A stretch of DNA of 64,000 nt from Acuticoccus sp051016205 (lineage in GTDB: Bacteria > Pseudomonadota > Alphaproteobacteria > Rhizobiales > Amorphaceae): assembly GCA_051016205.1 (NCBI GenBank), contig CP136534.1, positions 1,860,001 through 1,924,000 of the forward strand, in the 5' to 3' direction. The notes beneath the pieces were generated by a model. That model was given only the letters and a program-made list of their open reading frames with translations, was not told the origin of the DNA and searched no databases. Made by a program: the position numbers and the translations under genes. The stretch's first letter is position 1; each line of letters starts with the position of its first letter. Positions 60,588 to 64,000 of this stretch are shown piece after piece.

Positions 60588-61583
60588 ATGGCCGCGAACA
60601 CATCATCCCCACGTCTTCGCATCGGCTTCGTGCTGACAAAGCGCTTTACCCTGTGCGCGTTCGCCAATTTCGTGGATGTGCTGCGCCTTGCCGCCGACGA
60701 GGGGGACCGCTCCCGCCCCATCCTTTGCACCTGGCAGGTGCTGTCGGCGGACATGAGCCCCGTGCGCTCAAGCTGCGGCGTGGCGGTGCAGCCCGATGCA
60801 CGGCTCGGCGACCCCAAACGGTTCGACTATGTGGTGGTGGTGGGCGGGCTGATTGGCGCCATCGAAGACCTCGACCCCGCGTACGCTGAATTTCTGCGCG
60901 AGGCGGCTGCGGCAGGCGTTCCTTTGGCGGGCGTGTGCACGGGCGCCTTTGTCCTGCACAAGGCGGGGCTGATGAACGGCTACCGTTGCTGCGTCTCCTG
61001 GTTCCACAGGGACGACTTTCTGGCCGCCTTCGAGGGGCTTGAGCCGGTGTCGGACCAGATCTTCGTGGTGGATCGGGACAGGCTCACCTGCTCTGGCGGG
61101 GCAAGCTCTGCCCACCTTGCCGCCTTCCTGGTGGAGAGGCATGTGGGCCGAGCAGCAGCCACCAAGAGCCTCAACATCATGATCATCGATGAGGCGTTGT
61201 CGGCAGAGCGCCCGCAGCCTGGCGTGCCGTTGTCGCTCACCACTTCGGACCCTTTGGTGAAGCGCGCGCTCTCGGCCATCGCCGCCTCCATGGAAGCGCC
61301 GCCGACGGCCCAAAGGCTTGCCGAAAGGCTTGGGGTCAGCCGGCGCACACTGGAAAGACGCTTTACCGATGCGCTCGGCCACTCCCCCCAATCGGCCGCG
61401 CGGCTGATCCGCCTCGACACGGTGAAGGCCATGCTTGCAGGCAGCGCCCGATCGGTGACGGAGATTGCAACGGCAACCGGCTACAGCGATGCCTCCCACC
61501 TCATCCGCGCCTTCAAACAGGCAGAGAAGCTGACTCCACAGGCGTGGCGCGCGCAACAGGAGCGGGCGTTAGGTGGTGGGTGA
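60588..61583 (+). CDS. GlxA family transcriptional regulator (DJ-1/PfpI + AraC)
   Basis: A 331-residue regulator with an N-terminal DJ-1/PfpI amidotransferase-like domain (about 10-175; PRLRIGFVLTKRFTLCAF, YVVVVGGLIGAI, LAGVCTGAFVLHKAGL with the nucleophile-elbow cysteine) and a C-terminal AraC helix-turn-helix pair (about 235-325; LAERLGVSRRTLERRF and ATGYSDASHLIRAFK). This is the architecture of GbdR, CdhR and SouR, which control betaine, carnitine and sarcosine catabolism. Divergence from soxB supports a SouR-like role. I choose ATG 60588 because it has AAAGGG upstream; an in-frame ATG at 60507 would add 27 residues. The 3' end overlaps the convergent LysR gene by 15 bases. Confidence 0.88.
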   Translation: MAANTSSPRLRIGFVLTKRFTLCAFANFVDVLRLAADEGDRSRPILCTWQVLSADMSPVRSSCGVAVQPDARLGDPKRFDYVVVVGGLIGAIEDLDPAYAEFLREAAAAGVPLAGVCTGAFVLHKAGLMNGYRCCVSWFHRDDFLAAFEGLEPVSDQIFVVDRDRLTCSGGASSAHLAAFLVERHVGRAAATKSLNIMIIDEALSAERPQPGVPLSLTTSDPLVKRALSAIAASMEAPPTAQRLAERLGVSRRTLERRFTDALGHSPQSAARLIRLDTVKAMLAGSARSVTEIATATGYSDASHLIRAFKQAEKLTPQAWRAQQERALGGG

Positions 61584-62528
61584 GGTTTCCGCGAAACAGG
61601 CGTCGATCCAGTCTGCGAACGCCTGAAGGGGCACGTCCTCCGACACACCATCGCGCACCACCACATGGTGTTGCTCGGCAGGTTCCACCTCGATGTTGCC
61701 AAGGCGCACGAGCCGCCCGTCGGACAAGGGCCGCGCCAAAATGCGGTCCCAGCCGATCACCACACCTTCGCCGTTGATGGCGGCGTATACCGCGTCCGAA
61801 TAGTGGTTGAAGGTGAGCACGCCCCGCCGCGAAGGTCGCTTCAACCCTGCCTTGATGAACCACTGGGGCCAGGTGAGCCAGGTGCGCTCCTGGGGGTCGC
61901 TCTCGATGAGGGGGAGGTTGCAAAGGTCCTCGATGTCGAAGTCCTCACCCAGCTTTTCAGCAAAATCTGGGCTGCACACAGGGTAGGCCACATCAAGGTA
62001 GGAGGACAGCACCGTTCCATCGCGGAAGGGTGCCTTTCCGAAGCGCAAGATCACATCCGCCGATCCGTCCCTTAAGTCCAGCGGCTGGTCTTGGGAGACG
62101 ACCCGCAGCGTCAGGTCAGGATTTTCGGTGCGAAATGAAGTGAGGCGCGGCAAAAGCCAGAAGTGGGAGACCGCAAGGGTGGTGGAGACGGTGAGCACAT
62201 TCGGCTCGTGCGGGTGGCGCACCACCTCAAGGGCATCAGCAATGCGCTCGAATGACTGGGTGACAGCCTCCGACAGCACCCGCCCTGCCGCCGTCAACTC
62301 CACCTTGCGGTGGGCGCGGTAGAACAGGGGGGCATTGAGATCTTCCTCCAAACCGCGAATCTGGCGGCTGACGGCAGCCTGGGTGACGCCGAGCTCGTTG
62401 GCTGCCTTGGTAAAGCCGCCGAGGCGCGCTGCTGCCTCAAAAACCGCCAGTGCCCCAAGAGAAGGCACACTCCGCCTCAAATTTGGCATGTCATGACCGG
62501 CGTTGCCGTTGGAGCGAAGAGAATCCAT
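61569..62528 (-). CDS. LysR family transcriptional regulator, GcvA-like
   Basis: A 319-residue LysR-type regulator. The N-terminal winged helix is VPSLGALAVFEAAARLGGFT with the recognition part ELGVTQAAVSRQIRGLEEDL; LTAAGRVLSEAV completes the domain. The effector domain has the two alpha-beta lobes, with VLTVSTTLAVSHFWLLPRL as in GcvA and its relatives. ATG 62528 gives 319 residues; an in-frame ATG at 62489 (13 codons later, MPNLRRSVPSLGALAV) is equally possible. It is divergent from the Rieske oxygenase across 122 bases and so probably controls it. Confidence 0.9.
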   Translation of the reverse strand: MDSLRSNGNAGHDMPNLRRSVPSLGALAVFEAAARLGGFTKAANELGVTQAAVSRQIRGLEEDLNAPLFYRAHRKVELTAAGRVLSEAVTQSFERIADALEVVRHPHEPNVLTVSTTLAVSHFWLLPRLTSFRTENPDLTLRVVSQDQPLDLRDGSADVILRFGKAPFRDGTVLSSYLDVAYPVCSPDFAEKLGEDFDIEDLCNLPLIESDPQERTWLTWPQWFIKAGLKRPSRRGVLTFNHYSDAVYAAINGEGVVIGWDRILARPLSDGRLVRLGNIEVEPAEQHHVVVRDGVSEDVPLQAFADWIDACFAETSPTT

Positions 62529-62650
62529 AACCTCAAATCATCCTAAAGCCAAGTATTTGTCACGTTGTGCGCCAATTCACATGCGGTACGCTGATGGTGT
62601 CGGCGTTCGCGTCAACACAGCTTTGGGCGGCTGTCTGGGTAGGGTGGATC

Positions 62651-63934
62651 ATGCTGCAGTTGGTAACCGACGCGCCTTTTGCGGGCGACGACCAAGGAAC
62701 AATTTCCTCTCTTATCCGGTCCCGTAGACCTGGATACACGCTTCCGGCGGGTCTTTACACCCGCGCGGATGTGTACGAGGCGGACCTAGAGGTAATTTTT
62801 CACAAGCACTGGATTGCCGTCGGGGTGGAATGTGACGTTCCCGAACCCGGCGACGTCTATGCTGTGGACATCGGGCCGTCATCCATCGTCATTGTGCGCG
62901 ATGAGGACGACCAGCTGCGCGCCTTCCACAACGTGTGCAGCCATCGCGGCGCAAAGCTTGTGCCTCAAGGACGGGCAGTGGTGGGCAAACTGGTGTGCCC
63001 CTACCACCAGTGGGCCTACGAATTGTCGGGCGAACTCTTCGCTGCACCACATATGGGCAGGGACTTTGAGCGCGGTCTCCATCACCTCAAGCCCGTGGCG
63101 CTGCGCTCGGTGGGCGGCATCTTATATGCGTGCCTGTCCAACGATCCGCCGGGGGACATCGACACCCTGTCTGAGGTTATGGATGCGCGGCTTGCCGACT
63201 ACGACCTGAAGAACGCCAAAGTGGCTTTCGAGACCGACCTCATCGAGGACGGCAACTGGAAGCTCACGATGGAAAACAATCGCGAGTGCTACCACTGCGA
63301 ATCCAACCATCCCGAGCTTGCCTTGTCCTTCCACGCGGTGGACTTCGGCTTCGACCCAGACGAGTTGTCCCCCCACGAGCGTGACGAGGTGGCCAAGCTC
63401 AACGCCCTTTATGAAGAGCGCACGCGCCAGTGGGATGCCTGCGGCCTTGCCTCCTCAGCCATTGAGCACACGGTGGGTCAGGCCACCAATTTTCGCACCC
63501 AAAGGCTGATTATCGCTGGCGCAGGCCAGTCCCAGACGCCCGATGCGCTGGCCGCCTCCGCCCTGCCGCTGGGCGACATGAGCGCGCCCGACACAGGCGA
63601 CACCCACCTTTGGGGCATTAATTCCTGGAACCACATGATGGCCGACCACGCGGTCATCTTCGCCATCTTTCCCCTGTCGCCCCACAAGACGTTGGTGCGC
63701 ACCAAATGGCTCGTCCACAAGGATGCCGTGGAAGGGGAAGACTACGATCTTGAACACCTGACCGCCGTCTGGCGCGCCACCAACCAGCAGGACGCCGACC
63801 TTGTGAGGCTCGCCCACCAGGGCGCAATGTCGGCAGGCTATCGCCCGGGGCCTTACTCGCCTTACACGGAAAAGCCTCTGGACGATTTTTCCACCTGGTA
63901 CGTCGAGCGCATGACGGCGCACGGCTTCGGCTGA
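62651..63934 (+). CDS. Rieske ring-hydroxylating-type oxygenase, alpha subunit (betaine demethylase-like)
   Basis: A 427-residue Rieske non-haem iron oxygenase, close in length and style to GbcA, which demethylates glycine betaine to dimethylglycine. The 2Fe-2S motif is C96-S-H98 and C116-PY-H119 (NVCSHRGAKLV and LVCPYHQWAYEL); the mononuclear iron site is ENNRECYHCESNH with His215 and His220. ATG 62651 follows GGGTGG and matches family starts; an earlier in-frame ATG would add a hydrophobic stretch without similarity. The nearby sarcosine oxidase and GlxA-type regulator support a betaine-type substrate (glycine betaine, stachydrine or similar). Its reductase is not within the window, unless it begins at the right edge. 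Confidence 0.9.
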   Translation: MLQLVTDAPFAGDDQGTISSLIRSRRPGYTLPAGLYTRADVYEADLEVIFHKHWIAVGVECDVPEPGDVYAVDIGPSSIVIVRDEDDQLRAFHNVCSHRGAKLVPQGRAVVGKLVCPYHQWAYELSGELFAAPHMGRDFERGLHHLKPVALRSVGGILYACLSNDPPGDIDTLSEVMDARLADYDLKNAKVAFETDLIEDGNWKLTMENNRECYHCESNHPELALSFHAVDFGFDPDELSPHERDEVAKLNALYEERTRQWDACGLASSAIEHTVGQATNFRTQRLIIAGAGQSQTPDALAASALPLGDMSAPDTGDTHLWGINSWNHMMADHAVIFAIFPLSPHKTLVRTKWLVHKDAVEGEDYDLEHLTAVWRATNQQDADLVRLAHQGAMSAGYRPGPYSPYTEKPLDDFSTWYVERMTAHGFG

Positions 63935-63940
63935 ACCAGC

Positions 63941-64000
63941 ATGAACCCGTTCTCGCCCCCAGGGCGGCGGACCCAGTGGCGGCCTGACCGCTGGGCGCCG
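63941..64000 (+). CDS. Possible start of a further gene, cut by the window edge
   Basis: An ATG six bases after the oxygenase stop opens a frame of 20 codons (MNPFSPPGRRTQWRPDRW...) to the right edge. A reductase partner of the oxygenase is the expected next gene, but 20 residues are too few to recognise anything. Confidence 0.3.
   Translation, partial: MNPFSPPGRRTQWRPDRWAP

Overview
This 64-kb window is GC-rich (roughly two-thirds G+C) chromosomal DNA from an alphaproteobacterium, most likely of the order Hyphomicrobiales (Rhizobiales). The taxonomic call rests on the glyA-nrdR-ribD-ribE-ribH-nusB gene order, a PhaR-type polyhydroxyalkanoate regulator, an FnrL-type regulator with TTGAT-N4-ATCAA boxes, and a heterotetrameric sarcosine oxidase. 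No plasmid, phage, insertion sequence or CRISPR genes are visible. Coding density is high and many neighbouring genes overlap by 1-8 bases.

Layout. (1) 1-5143: glycogen synthesis, glgC (cut by the left edge), glgA, pgm, galM. (2) 5289-8985: a tightly packed operon of a DHDPS-family lyase, an alpha-ketoglutarate-semialdehyde-type dehydrogenase, a 2-keto-4-pentenoate-hydratase-type enzyme and a redoxin, probably for a sugar acid or hydroxy acid. (3) 9013-12364: a small Rho-N/SAP-like protein, a DnaB-like ATPase, trmJ and icd. (4) 12410-16148: a glycan block (two glycosyltransferases and a GDP-fucose synthase) ending at a tRNA-Ala(CGC). (5) 16149-22305: glgP, edd and zwf on the minus strand, with a large inverted repeat downstream of glgP. 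(6) 22657-30160: a minus-strand series phaA-phaB-acyl-CoA dehydrogenase-MmgE/PrpD-MaoC-like hydratase-CoA transferase, with phaR divergent. (7) 30283-35876: glyA, nrdR, riboflavin genes, nusB, thiL. (8) 36087-42357: a GAF-PAS-GGDEF-EAL protein, then a tripartite tricarboxylate transporter with an HpcH/HpaI aldolase. (9) 42451-45657: polyprenyl diphosphate synthase, a DUF2007 protein, a TrmN6-like methyltransferase, galE. (10) 46070-55314: a low-oxygen island of cydDC, cydABX, a hemerythrin-like protein, fnrL and hemN. (11) 55365-63934: sarcosine oxidase soxBDAG, a GlxA-type regulator, a LysR regulator and a Rieske oxygenase.

How it works together. Carbon can be stored as glycogen (glgC, glgA, pgm) and released by glgP into the Entner-Doudoroff route (zwf, edd). 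A second store, polyhydroxybutyrate, is represented by phaA, phaB and phaR. Sections 2, 8 and 11 are catabolic modules for sugar acids or related acids and for methylated amines (betaine-type Rieske oxygenase plus sarcosine oxidase). Section 10 is a compact microaerobic regulon: two perfect FNR boxes lie in the cydD/cydA and fnrL/hemN gaps, next to the regulator that probably reads them. The most interesting under-described items are the CoA-ester operon downstream of phaAB, the hemerythrin-like gene coupled to cydX, the DnaB-like ATPase, the C-terminal modules of the GT2 glycosyltransferase, and the inverted repeat after glgP.
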